Source of the DNA: Rhizophagus clarus
Lineage: Eukaryota > Glomeromycota > Glomeromycetes > Glomerales > Glomeraceae
Assembly: GCA_015698045.1 (NCBI GenBank)
Contig: BLAL01000030.1
Location: forward strand, 1,054,001 to 1,118,000
DNA: 64,000 bases
Direction of reading: 5' to 3'
Each line of letters begins with the position of its first letter. The first letter of the stretch is position 1. A program made the position numbers and the translations under genes. Shown one piece after another: positions 48,996 to 60,478 of the stretch. The notes below the pieces were generated by a model, which searched no databases, was not told the origin of the DNA, and saw only the letters and a list, made by a program, of their open reading frames with translations.

Positions 48996-49251
48996 ATGCC
49001 ATATCTGGAATGCCCTCGGAGACATCTGGAAATGAAAAGGTAAGGGTTGTTTCTTTTTTTTTGTTAATCTCGTTTAAGAATATTTCCTAACGTCCCTTCA
49101 TTGTCTTTTTTTTTATAGAAGCACCCCTGGAGACTTCTGGAGACAAAAAGGTAGGGTTTATTTCTTTTTTTTCGTTAATTTTGTTTAACATTTCTAACGT
49201 TTTTTTATTATTTTTTTTATAGGAACGCCTATTGGAGACAAAATAAAATAA
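48996..49251 (+). CDS. Candidate 34-codon spliced reading frame in element copy 3
   Basis: Three blocks, 48,996-49,039, 49,119-49,150 and 49,223-49,251, are separated by 79- and 72-nt introns (GTAAGGG...TTTTATAG; GTAGGG...TTTTATAG) and join in frame as MPYLECPRRHLEMKR, STPGDFWRQK, GTPIGDKIK, stop. The blocks resemble each other (CCTGGAGACTTCTGGAGAC) and so do the introns, so the array arose by tandem duplication of one exon-intron unit of about 110 bp. No known domain. Coding is uncertain; splice signals are good. Confidence 0.3.
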
Positions 49252-49834
49252 TGAAAAGTTGCAACGCGCTTAATGGCTTAAGATTATTTTATAAATAAAA
49301 TAAAAACAATTAAACACGTGATAAGGGGTGCGTTATAATGAAGGGGTGCGTTAAATAAATTATTCCTTAAACAATTAATAACTAATTAGCAATTATTCAG
49401 TTACAGATAGTAGCTACCAAAAGTATACAGACACTTTTTTTTATTAAAATATACTAATTATTATATATTAATATATTATAAATCAATGTAATATTCTGTA
49501 CTTACAGTTATAATAAATAACTTCTATACTTTATATTTTTTAGAATTTTTTGAAAATATAAGAATACTCATCAGTTGTGAAAAAATCTATAATTTATATA
49601 AATAGTATAATAAATAGTTATAAATTTAAAAAATATCATAATTTGCTTATTATTGATCCAATCGTTATATATTTACCATCATTTAAATTATTTCAATAGA
49701 ATGAATACAATAAGCTAAAGATTATGAAAATCTAATTATTGAATCAAAAAATATAATATTAGAAAGAAAATTTCTAAATTTACAAAGAGGTGTTCAAATA
49801 CGGTATCACATAATTAAACTCAGTTATTTGTTTT

Positions 49835-50760
49835 TATATTATTTTTTTCTTTTCAGGTATTTTTTCATTTGTTTTCTTATTTCTAACTTCCTTCTTTTCT
49901 TTTTAGATTTTTTATCATTAGATTATTTAGTTTCATGTTAAAAGTATATTATATATCCACTTATTCTTAACAAATTTTTTTTTTACACATATTATATGTT
50001 TATTTTCTTTTTATTATTTCTATCCTTTTTTCCTTTTTTTTTGTTTTGTTTTTAATTTGTTTTTTTTTTCTTTTAAATCTTTAGGCTCTTTCAGTTTTAT
50101 GAATAAAGATATAATATATTTATTATTTTCTTTGTTGTTTTTTATGTTTCATTTTTACTAACTAAACTATTTTATTCTTTTCTTTATGGGTTTAGCTTTT
50201 CATTTTCGTTTCCTTTCTATTTTGTTTTTTACTTCATTTTTACTTTATATGTTTTCTTTCTATATCATCTTTATTTTTCACTTCATTTTCTGTTTTGTTT
50301 TTATATTCTCTTATTTCCATTTTATTTTTGTATTCCTTCTTTCTATTTCATTTTTGTTTTTCTCCTTTTCATTTTATTTCCTTTTTATTTAACATTTTCA
50401 TGTTATTTTTCTTTTTGTTATTCCTTTTTATTTCCATTTTGTTTTTTTTTTTATATTTATCTTTTTTATTTTCATATTGTTTCTTCCCATTTAACCTTTT
50501 CATTTTCTTTAACTTTTCCCATTTCTCTTTTTTTTTTCTGATTTATTTCCTTTTTATCTAACTCTTTCCTTTTCATTTTTCTTCTTTTATCTTTTTTTTT
50601 ATTATTCTCATTCCCTTTCATTTTTATTTTTTTTTCTCGTATTTTTTATTGTTTATATAATTTTTTCTCAAATCCTTTTGCCCACTATTGTTTTTTTTAT
50701 CTACACATATTTTTTTCAACTTCCTTTTCATCCTTCTTGCTTTCTTTTTTATATAATTAA
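49835..50760. repeat. Pyrimidine-rich element (copy 4, opposite orientation)
   Basis: The plus strand is T/C-rich (TTTTATTTCCATTTT-like), the reverse of the purine tracts. It contains CTCTTTCAG, TTTTATGAATAAA, GATATAAT at 50,088-50,115, a decayed micro-exon module now on the plus strand. The frames at 50,186 and 50,295 are compositional. Ends were not resolved. Confidence 0.5.
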
Positions 50761-51879
50761 TTTAATATTATAAGTTTAACCTTGTATTATAAATAAAATA
50801 AAAGATTTTTAAAGTTCTTTAAAACTAATCAATAATATTTTACAAATAAAAATAAATCTAATATAATTATATGAACTGTGTTTGAATACATCATGTATAA
50901 ATAGAAATTTTCTACTAGAAATATATATATATATATATATATATATCTAAATATTTAATTATATAAATTTAATTTTATTATTATTCGATTCCTCTTATAT
51001 AAATAAATTTAATGAATATAAGATTATAAATTTTTAATCATTAAATATTAAAATATCTTTATATTTTTAGTAGCTATTTATATTAATTAATTATATAACT
51101 GATTAAAGATTAAAGATAATAATATATATTAGCTAATATTTTAGAAGATAAGAAGATAAGTGAAAATCTTAGATTATACAATTTTTAAAAAATATGATTG
51201 GTTATATGTGATTAAAATATCTTATCTAAGATAAGTATTTATACTAATAAAAAAATATTAATTAATATATATCATTACCCTAATTGGTTGTATTTTTTGT
51301 ATGATTTTTAAATGATTTTTAAGTAATTTTATATAATTTTAAATGATGTTTATATGATTTTTTTTTATAAAATAATATATATATATGTTATATTTTAAAT
51401 TGCTTTTTACTTTAGCTAATAATTCAAAAGTGATTAATGTGTGTATAATCAGATGAGCAATATTTAAAAATCATCTGTGTCAAGAAAATTCCTTGCAGTT
51501 TAGGTTGATAAATCTAATAAATTTAATTAAGTAAAATACCAAGAAATTTCTTCTATTTCTAATGAGTTTGATGGATTGATGTCCAATTTATAATTGAAGT
51601 GGTGATTTGTATCATTTATCTAAATATAATATCAGGATTTTGTAATGCATTATTCATGTAGTATTCAAATTACTATTGGATATCTTTGTCTTGAGAGGGG
51701 AGATAATACACTCAAATCTAAAGTTGATAGCATTTGGTTCTAAACTTGCAAACCATCAAAAAAGAAGAGAAGATCACTGTATCAAAATGGAATCTCATCT
51801 ATTTGCAATGTATCAGTAGACTTATTCCTAAGTCTTTTGTTTTGTTATAGGATTTTGAAAAGCCTTTTAGATTATATTG
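50761..51879. other. AT-rich; no gene recognised
   Basis: Contains an (AT)n run near 50,925-50,946. From about 51,400 to 51,880 composition is less extreme and continues beyond element E at 52,612, but no protein family was recognised in any frame. Confidence 0.4.
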
Positions 51880-51887
51880 CCAATCAA

Positions 51888-52603
51888 TAAGGATGGTGCC
51901 GCAATTGATTTATCAAATCCGCAATATTGCGGATTTTGGAGTTGAATTGCGGTTAGTGAACCGCAATTCCGCAATTCACCTGATCGGTTTTGGCAGTTTA
52001 CCGAACCGATTTAATAAAAAAAATGTTTACGCAACGTTTTTTTTAATTAATTTAACGAAAAAACGTTGCGAAACATTTTTTCAAAGTATTTTAATTAATA
52101 AAAAGCGTTTCGCAACATTTTTTTAATTAATTTAAAGAAAAAACGTTGCGAAACGTTTTTTCAAAGTATATTTAATTAAAAAAAAATGTTTCACAACGTT
52201 TTTTAATTAATTTAAAGAAAAAACGTTGTGAAACGTTTTTTCAAAGTATATTTAATTAAAAAAAACGTTTCGCAACATTTTTTTAATTAATTTAAAGAAA
52301 AAATGTTGCGAAACATTTTTTCAAAGTATATTTTAATTAAAAAAAACGTTTCACAACGTTTTTTTGGATTGCTTTAGCGAAATTGCAATTCCGCAAATGT
52401 ATCGCAATTCCGCAAATGTGCCGCAATTCCGCAATTATTCCGCAATTGAATTGCGGTACTTTGCGGAATTGCAGAATATTTGCGGAATTGCGGACAATTG
52501 CGGATTGCGGAATTGCGGATATTTAGGTTTAAAAATCCGCAATGTTCTGCAATACCGTAAATCGCAATTATTCCGCAATTGCTTATTTGCGGCACCATCC
52601 TTA
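51888..52603. mobile_element. hAT-like MITE E, 716 bp, carrying 80-bp satellite
   Basis: TIR TAAGGATGGTGCCGCAA and its inverse, flanked by perfect CCAATCAA at 51,880-51,887 and 52,604-52,611. Subterminal arms contain CCGCAATTCCGCAA repeats. The centre (52,016-52,375) has four to five units of 80 bp with AACGTTGCGAAACGTTTTTT in inverted arrangement. It is the same family as the 37,770-41,547 element but with a different interior. Confidence 0.85.
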
Positions 52604-52611
52604 CCAATCAA

Positions 52612-53781
52612 TTTGGACCTTAATTCTGAGCTAAAGATTGGTAACATTCATGTTAGTTTCTGCTAAGTCCATGAAATCGTGATAATGGTAATGATACTAT
52701 TCATTTAGAAAATTAAGTTTTTCAGAATAGGTAACCTATTAATCCATTAATATTGTGAAAATCTATTAATAAATTAATAAAATTAATATTATATTCTAAA
52801 TAGTTTGAATTGTAAATTGATTATTTTCTGTAAAGATTATTCTTTCCCTTTGTATAAAAGTGTATAATTCTTATTCTTGTAATGATGTTAAGTTGATAGT
52901 CATGTTAGCTAGATTAGGAGCTATATTATTCAGATCTTAACCTTGATCTGATGATTCCTTTTTTGTTAAAACAGGATTCTTAAAAGGTTGATTGGATGAG
53001 AAAAGATATATATTTAGTATAAATTCTTTAATTCTTCAATGATCCCATCATTTTAATTTGTTGAAAAGATAGAGACAAGTGAAAAATTTGTAAAAGAAGG
53101 AGTGATTACATTGGTTGGTTCATTTATTTTTCTATTCCTTAATTAGTGATCCGTAATAGAAGTAGAGAAATGATCAGCATATGGGGAATCTTACATTATA
53201 TTTGATAAAAGTTTTTAAGAAATGATTTTGAGAAAAAGATTTTTTATGAATAAAAAGTTACAGTAATTGGCTATCTATTAATGTGATTTTCTTTTTATAT
53301 TCCCTAAATGATTGTGTAATCCTTTTATGAATAATTATGATCTATATAAATATTATCAAATTTAGTAAATCTAGCCTCAAATTTATTATTGCCAATCTCT
53401 ACTTCTGTTGCAGATTACGAATTAAGACATATCTATTAACGTCAGTAGTAGAGATTCTATATTTGTATCAATTGTGTAGTATCAGATTGTTAGACGTGAT
53501 ATATTCTTCCTGCTTAATTTTAAATTATTGATTATTTGTGTGATGTGTAATTCTGATCAATTTGGTCAGAAAAGGAGATTGGTTAGGTAGAATTTTAGAT
53601 AATTGTTTATTTCTTTCTAACCAGTTGATATTGTAATTGTGAGAAGAATCTGTAATGTGATAATTATTGAAGTGCACTAAAACAATACATATATTAAAAA
53701 GATCATTTTCTAATAAAATTCAATAATAAATTTATCATTAGATTGGTGATAAATATGTCTTGAGTTTGTGCTATGTATGTA
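52612..53781. other. Unrecognised sequence of moderate AT content
   Basis: Less homopolymeric than other spacers, and contiguous with 51,400-51,880 before element E inserted. Short frames only; no motif could be assigned. It could be a very old coding relic or a non-coding RNA region. Confidence 0.35.
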
Positions 53782-54715
53782 TCATAAATTAGAAACCTGC
53801 ATTTGGTCATATTTTAAGATCCAGCCTGGCCCAGATTTAAAACAGTATATCATATGCTAGTCTGGTCTGGCCTAGGATAAAAATACTGAAATTTAGACCT
53901 GACATGAGGGTAAAAATACTGAAATCTAGGCCTGGCCTGAACCTAAACTGGTTTTTAATATATGTAAGAAAAAATAAAGAAAATAGAAAATAAAATTAAA
54001 GTTTTATAATAAAAATATAGTGTTTGGATAAAAAACAACTTGTATATGAATTTAAAATAAAAAATATTATTAGAAATTTATGGCAAACTTAATTTTGGCC
54101 AGAATTAAGGAGATCTTGACCAGAATTAAGAAAATCTGGGTTTTTTCAAAAAAAATCTGTCAGCTCGGTAGAATCCCAAACATCTCTCATTTAGGTCAGA
54201 TATGATGTATAGTAAAATTTTCAATTTAGGATATCTTGATCAATATTAATGCTATCAATATAAAATTTATATCATTAGATTCATTTCATTAAGAAGAATC
54301 CAATGTTAAAATCAAATCAGTAAATTTTTTAAATATAGGGATATGTAGGATAGGAAATTTTCAAAAATACCCTTGAAATAAGCAACTTTTTAAAAATTTT
54401 ATATGATCAATAAGCAAACTCAACCTCTAACTTATTTATATATAGTTTGGGATCCTAGCCCAGCCTGGCTCAAGTCTTATTTTAATTAAAATTTACCAGC
54501 CTAGACCTAGCCTGGTCAGGGACGATGATTTTATTTGATTGCATAATTTCACATAAAAAAATAGTTTATGTGATATTACATAATTTGGCTATATCAAATC
54601 ATAAAATCACATAATTTTAGATTTTCCTATATTAAAACGAATAATCTGCAGTAATCATATAAGTTTAGGCTTGATTATTAAATTTAAACCTGATTATCTC
54701 TTTTTTTTCTTTATA

Positions 54716-57047
54716 ATGCCACCAAAAAAAGCAAATCTATTTCAGTCCATACTAGATGTAATGAATACAAAGATATTTTTCATGTTGATGATAATATTCT
54801 TTTTTGCAATTATTGCAATATTGCAATAGATTGGAAGCATAAATCTGTTGTGGAAAACCATTGCAAAAGTCAGAAACATATATCAAATGTAAGAAATCAA
54901 GAAGAAGGTCAGAATAGAATACAACAGCTTACCTTTTCCTCTACTCAAGCAGTTTCTGAAACAAAAAAATTACTTATTGAAGACCTTATAGAAGCATTTG
55001 CAGCAGCAGACATATCTCTTGAAAAAGTAAATTTTCTACTCCCATTTTTTAAAAAACATATTAAAAATGGAGGTTCTATTCCTCAAGCTCCTACTCTTAG
55101 GTAAGTTTACTTACCTAATGTTTTTAATAAGCAATACCAATTGCTTAAATCATTTTTTGACTCAAAACCAGTAGTCATTATAATGGATAAAACTACTGAT
55201 GATTATTCACGAAGTATTGTGAACACTATTTTCTGTTATCGTAATGAAATTAAATTAGTTTCAGTTGATTTTCTTGAACGTGTAAACAATACAACAATAG
55301 GACAAGTTCAACACTTACACACTTTAATATACCTTTTAATTTACCTCATTTATTCCTCTCTGATTCTGTTATTTACATGAAAAAATGCTATTGTGAAATC
55401 CTATCACCATTGATGCCTAATTTGATTCATGCGCCGTGTTGTGTGCATATTCTTAATCTTATTAGGTATGTTTAATGTAATTTTTTATTGTATTTTACCA
55501 GAAATTTATTACAATTTCTTTATTGAATTCTAACTGCTTTTTTATTTTTAATTCCTCTTTTTTCTTATTACTTATCTATTAATAATAATAAAATTTGTAT
55601 CTATATTCTATAATTATAATGTATGATGAATTGATTAATTTTTAAATAATATCAACAGTTAAATTATTTGAACTCTTTAATATTAAATTAAACTAATAGA
55701 GATACATGGAGAACGCTATCTTAATTTCGTGTCCTAAAAGATTTTTTAGATAAAGTTAAAGAAATTTTTGTCAGTTCTCCTGCAAGAAGAGCACAGGTCG
55801 AAATTAGTTAAATAGGGTATCAATAGGGTAACAATAGGTTATCAATCGGCTATCAATAGGCTACCCTATTGGTAGCCTATTGAACTTGCGCCATAATCCG
55901 TCACCAATCAGGCAGGCTGATTGATAACCTATTGATAACCTATTGATACCCTATTGATACCCTATTTAATAAAAATACTAATAGGATACTAATAGGTTAT
56001 CAATAAGTTATCAATCAACTATCAATCAGCCTGCCCGATTGGTGACGGATTATGGTGCAAGTTCAATAGGCTACCAATAGGGTAGCTTATTGATAGCCAA
56101 TTGATAACCTATTGATACTCTATTGATACCCTATTTAACTAATTTTGACCTGTGGAGGCTGATATATTACTCATTTAAAAATGCATGAAATTTTATCTCC
56201 TTGTAAAATTCCTCTATATAACAAAATATGTTGGAATTCTTAGTTTTGAATGGTGTCCTATATGAAAGACCATATTATTTACTGGCCATCTTTTTTTAAA
56301 GCAGAACTAGATAATGATAAGAAGCACAATACTTTAGCAATTATTAATTCTTGTTTGCAAAATGAACAAGAATTAGGACTTATCATAATTTACCTTAATT
56401 TTATTTCTTTTTATGCTTCTGAATTTATTCAATGTCTTGACTTTTTTCAGAAAATAACAAAACCCATTATTCCTTTTGCTGAATTACGACTTTAGCAACT
56501 TACTGCTTATATTGAAACCTATAGAAATTCAAATGACTTTGGTCCTTCTTTGGAAAACTTAATTATCCAGCATTGATTTAATACACATGAAATCTATTCC
56601 ATTTTCTGAATGGCATTTGAAGTAGCTTATGACAAATTTACTGCACATATTCCAAACCATTCAGCTTGTTCACTCTTTTTTTCATATCAAGCTTTTGATT
56701 CCAAATTTATTCATTTTGAAGATGCTTTACAAAAGAACATTTGACAATATAATGCAGTTAAGGAATTTGAAAATCCATCAGATGAATTATTGCGAAAATG
56801 GAGAATTTATTATGGATTAAATAACGAATTAATAGGCGAAGTGGAATTGGATAAATATTGGTTAAACAAATCAACACAATTGCCAATCCTTTCTAATCTT
56901 GCTTTAGATTACATTTGGTTGCCAATTTCCAGTTATACCATTGAACGAAGTTTTTCTATGTATAATTCTCTTTTAGATAGTGACAGGCAAAATTTATCTC
57001 TTGATTCTCTTAAAAGATTGAGCATGTTATACTTTAATGGTGTTTAA
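54716..57047 (+). pseudogene. hAT transposase with BED zinc finger, broken
   Basis: The order of parts matches hAT transposases. A BED finger ILFCNYCNIAIDWKHKS then VVENHCKSQKHISN (54,795-54,890) is followed by a first catalytic segment VVIIMDKTTDDYSRSIVN (55,170-55,225), CCVHILNLIR (55,436), VKEIFVSSPARRA (55,755) up to the MITE, CKIPLYNKICWNS and MVSYMKDHIIYWPSFFKAEL (56,200-56,310), and the C-terminal dimerisation region YIWLPISSYTIERSFSMYNS then LDSDRQNLSLDSLKRLSMLY (56,910-57,045). The leader ATGCCACCAAAAAAAGC is out of frame with the finger by one A in a homopolymer. Other breaks include stops near 55,380 and 56,493 and the MITE insertion. Introns probably exist (GTAAGT at 55,102). It cannot make an active enzyme as it stands. 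Confidence 0.75.
55792..56154. mobile_element. Fold-back CACTA-type MITE, 363 bp (layer 3 of nest)
   Basis: Starts CACAGGTCGAAATTAG and ends with the inverse of CACAGGTCAAAATTAG, with GAG duplicated at 55,789-55,791 and 56,155-56,157. The two halves are inverted copies over about 165 bp each (GGGTATCAATAGGGTAAC..., CTATTGGTAGCCTATTGAAC, CCATAATCCGTCACCAATC), so the whole element folds on itself. Interior repeats of GGTTATCAATAGG. The terminus equals that of the 14-24 kb CACTA. Confidence 0.9.
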
Positions 57048-57481
57048 AATTTAATATGGTTTTTTAATAAAAAATATTTTTTACAATAAAATTTAATAAT
57101 TTATTACACATAAATTCAAATAATTTTGTAAACTCCCTAAATAATATCACATAATATGATTTTTTTTTAAAAAAATTATATCACATAATTTGATTATAAC
57201 ACATAAATAATTTATATTATATAAAATCATAAAATCATCGTCTCTGGGCCTGGCATCCATATCTGAGCAGGGCTGATCTAGGTCTGAGCTCAGTTTACAG
57301 GTCTCTATCATAAATTGCAGTTGGTGTGATGTATTTATCAAATCTAATAAATTCACTACTAAATTTTTTCTTAGGTGTTAAGTCCTGTTTAGTAGTATTA
57401 ACAGGAGCAAATTATTATGGTGAGTAATCAATTTTAATTTACCATATATCTTTGAGTTTTCAACATTATCTAGGTCTTTAA

Positions 57482-59003
57482 TAGAACCTAAATAATAGTA
57501 ATATAACTCATATACAGATTTGTATAAAGTTTATATGAAGTTACTTTTTAAATTCATAAATTGAGTTTGTGTAGATCAGTCAATTTGGAAGTAACCTACA
57601 TATTATGTTACGTAAAGTTTATAATAAATATATATAGATTTATTTTTAAAAAATACAAATTTTAGTAAATGTAAATTACTCAGTATTTACCAAAATTTAT
57701 TTTATTTTATTTATTTTTTCACTTTTTTTTAGTATTTTATATTAAATTTATTTATTTTTATTATTTTTTTTTTCATTTTTAATACCTTAATTTTAAAAGT
57801 TCTGTCATGTTTTTTATCCAGCAATACTACAAAAAAGAAAAAAAAGTTAATAACTTAATTAGTTAAAAAAAGAATAACAAAAGACACTTCCCTCATCCTC
57901 TCTTACCTTAATTCCAAAAGTCTGATCATACTTTTCATTTGACAACACTACAAAAAAAAATAAAAAAATAATTAATTAATTGGTTAAAAAAAATACTAAA
58001 AAATACTTCCTCAACCTTTCCTTACCTTAATTCCAAAAGTTTGGTCATGCTTTTTGTCTGATAACATTACAAAAAAAAAAAAAATAATTAATTAATTAAT
58101 TAATTAAAAAAAACACCAAAAAATACTTCCTCCACTCTTTTTTACTTTAATTCCAAAAATCTGGTCATACTTTTCATTTGATAATATTACAAAAAAAGAA
58201 TAAAAATATAAATAATTAATTAGTTAAAAAAAAAATAATGAAAGACACCTTATATACCTTTCCTTACCTTAATTCCAAAAGTCTGGTCGTACTTTTCATT
58301 TAGTAACACTACAAAAAAAAAATAAAAAAAATAAAGAATAACAAAAAACATTGGATATTTAGATTATCTGATTAGATCAGCAAGTCACATGACTCTGCTT
58401 TTATACTGAATAATTTGTTATAGTGTTAACAAATTTTTTATAAATTTTACAAAATTTTTTTTTTAATTAAAATGTAAGTTTGTATAGCATTACTATGAAA
58501 AAAAAGTTGCGTAGAGTTTATATATGAAACTAAAATTAATTATTTTCAACTTTTAAAATAGTCAAAATAGTCAAAATGATTTTAACCTAAGCTTTTTCAA
58601 AAGTCAAAATGGCCAAAATTACATCATAGTCATGTGATTTTTATAGTAAATAATAATATTAAATTTTGAAGTTAACAATCTCTGCATATAGTAATCTGAT
58701 GTTTATGATCTTTACGTGATTGGATTCAGCTTATTGAGAAGATTCTAATGATATGTGTTGCATATCTGTAACATCAATATTGACAGAGTTATTTACGTTT
58801 AAAATTTGATATTAAATTACAATTATAAAAATCATATGACTATGACGTAATTTTGACTATTTCAATTTTAATTTCAACTTTTGATTTTTCCAAGTCAAAA
58901 TATTTTAACTTTTGGATTTTAATTTTGATTTCATATATAATAAAGTTAATAGTAAATGCATGCTGATCATTTGTGAGTTATATTAGTATTGTTCAAGATC
59001 CTA
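57482..59003 (-). mobile_element. Exon/intron-like satellite element, copy B
   Basis: The left end TAGAACCTAAATAATAGTAA and inverse right end TAGGATCTTGAACAATACTA pair as in copy A. Five minus-strand units lie at about 57,780-58,330 (core GACCAGACTTTTGGAATTAAG then GTAAG). The sequence from 58,346 matches copy A from 5190 on. A 421-bp MITE is inserted at 58,519. Confidence 0.65.
58519..58939. mobile_element. MITE inside copy B, 421 bp
   Basis: TIR TATATATGAAACTAAAATTA and inverse right end TATATATGAAATCAAAATTA. Flanks GTAGAGTT and ATAAAGTT match at 6 of 8. Copy A, which lacks it, shows the empty site. Arms carry AAAATAGTCAAAAT and related repeats. Confidence 0.7.
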
Positions 59004-59295
59004 TTAGTACTTTAACTGGTTAATTAACTAGTTATTATTAACCAGTTAATAATATATTTTTTTCAATTTATTATATAGAACGACTAGTAAATATTAAATA
59101 ATTTATATAAAATATTAATTTATTTATTTAAAAAAAATATATTATTATAATATATATAATGTTGTTTTTTCACCTAAAATTTCCTCTTGCATCAAAAAAT
59201 ACTAATAAATAATTTAAATAAATAACAATAAAAAAAGATAATTTAATAATTAGTAATTTATTGATATTCATAAAAGTTATTTTTAAATTTATATT

Positions 59296-60240
59296 TAAGG
59301 GTGAATTTATTCCTTACTCTGGATGAGATCTAATATTGCTCATCCCTATCACGTGATAAATATTTTTGATTAGCTAATTTTTGATTGGCTAATTTTTTTA
59401 ACTTAAAATTTATTCTCACGTAAAATATAAAAAATTTGCTGTTAAAAAATTTTATGTTATAAAATATTTGTGTATTTATTCTTTCAAAGTTTATTGAATA
59501 GAAGAGTAAAATACATTATTCAAAACTAAAACTTAAATTTATTGTATTCAAAGCTAAACTTTTATCTTTAATCTAACTAGTGATAATGATGCGAAACTAA
59601 ACAATAATAACAAAATGTGAAAAGTAATGAATAAAAACAAAATAAACGGAAAAGAAGACAAGATTAAAAAGAAGCGAAATAACAATATGTTTGATGAAAA
59701 GAGAAAAAATGAAGAGAAGGGGAATAAAGAAACAAAAAAGAACAAAATTAAAACAAAGGGAAGAAGAACAGAAATGGAAGGGAAAATAAAAGGGTAAAGA
59801 GAAAAAAAATTAACATAAAGGAAAAATGAAAAGAAAAAGATCAAAAATTAAAATAAAAGAAAAAACAAAAGGGAGGTAACAAAAAAAGAAAATAAAGGAA
59901 ACAAAGAGGAAAACGAAATGAAAATGAAATAAATGAAAGAAAGGTGGAAGAGAATAAAATCAAAAATGAAATGAAAAGAAAAGATGAAAGTAAAAATTTT
60001 ATTAGTAATGAAGATAAAAGAATACAATAAAAAAAAAGAATAAAACGGAATACTCATCTATTTTGAAAAGATCCAGAAAACCTAAAAAAATGTGTCACAA
60101 AATAATAAAATCACTATTATAATTTTGTAATATAAAATGATGATAAAAAGAAAGATGAAAGATAAAAAAGACAAAAATACAAAATGAAAAGAAAGAGAAG
60201 GAAAATGGATGGAAAAAATGAAAGAAAAAATGAAAACAAA
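59296..60240. repeat. Purine-rich element (copy 5)
   Basis: The left part GGTGAATTTATTCCTTACTC and CATCCCTATCACGTGATAAA resembles the end of copy 3. The purine tract opens with TCTTTAATCTAACTAGTGAT (59,563). A decayed module lies near 60,050 (AATACTCATCTATTTTGAAA). The right end was not found, probably lost to the next insertion. Minus-strand frames are artefacts. Confidence 0.5.
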
Positions 60241-60478
60241 AAGGGAAAACAAATTTGATCATAATTTAACCACAATTTGATCATCAATCAATCATCAATC
60301 AATGATCATTGATCTTTCAATTGGCAACCCAATTTGGTGCTAATTTTTGACATCATCTGGCATCAATCTGGTAGTATAATTTATTGCCAATTGAATATTG
60401 ATTCATTTGACTGTTCATCAATTTTAATAGCTGATTGATAACTGATTGATAGCTGATTTGGCATTATTCGACCTGTGA
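60241..60478. mobile_element. CACTA-type right end, no matching left end
   Basis: Ends CATTATTCGACCTGTG, the inverse of CACAGGTCGAATAATG, preceded by repeats of TGATTGATAACTGATTGATA like those of the fold-back MITE and of the window's last 150 bp. No CACAGG start was found to its left, so it is probably truncated. Confidence 0.6.

Larger units (their letters stand above)
47655..49375. mobile_element. Purine-rich element (copy 3) with AACGCACC TIRs
   Basis: The left end GAGTAAATTTATTTAACGC then ACCCTGTGTTGTAACACACC and CCCTATCACATGATAAA is matched in inverse at the right (GGAATAATTTATTTAACGC, ACCCCTTCATTATAACGC, ACCCCTTATCACGTG). The purine tract starts at TAACTAGTAATGATAATAAT (47,873). A tandem duplication with a 428-bp offset covers about 48,290-48,570 and 48,720-48,998. 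A micro-exon module lies at 48,572 and a trio of spliced-looking exons at 48,996-49,251. Confidence 0.75.
54517..57246 (+). mobile_element. hAT DNA transposon (layer 2 of nest)
   Basis: TIR CAGGGACGATGATTTTAT and inverse right end CAGAGACGATGATTTTAT (17 of 18). Flanks AGCCTGGT and GGCCTGGC match at 6 of 8, an aged 8-bp duplication. Subterminal ATCACATAATTTGAT repeats are present. It encodes a BED-finger hAT transposase, now broken, and holds a 363-bp CACTA-type MITE. Confidence 0.85.
53790..57307. mobile_element. Outer hAT-like element (layer 1 of nest)
   Basis: TIR TAGAAACCTGCA and inverse right end TAGAGACCTGTA (10 of 12), with perfect 8-bp duplication TCATAAAT at 53,782-53,789 and 57,308-57,315. 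Its own sequence (about 0.8 kb) repeats CCTGGCC/GGCCTAG motifs. It was hit by a second hAT at 54,517. Confidence 0.75.

Noticed and set aside
47836-49002. Minus-strand frames of 143-181 codons
   Set aside because: Overlapping frames in a mobile purine-rich element, with no recognisable protein.
52364-52666. Frames of 70-100 codons rich in CGN/RNS repeats
   Set aside because: They lie in the GCAATTCCGCAA subterminal repeats of element E.
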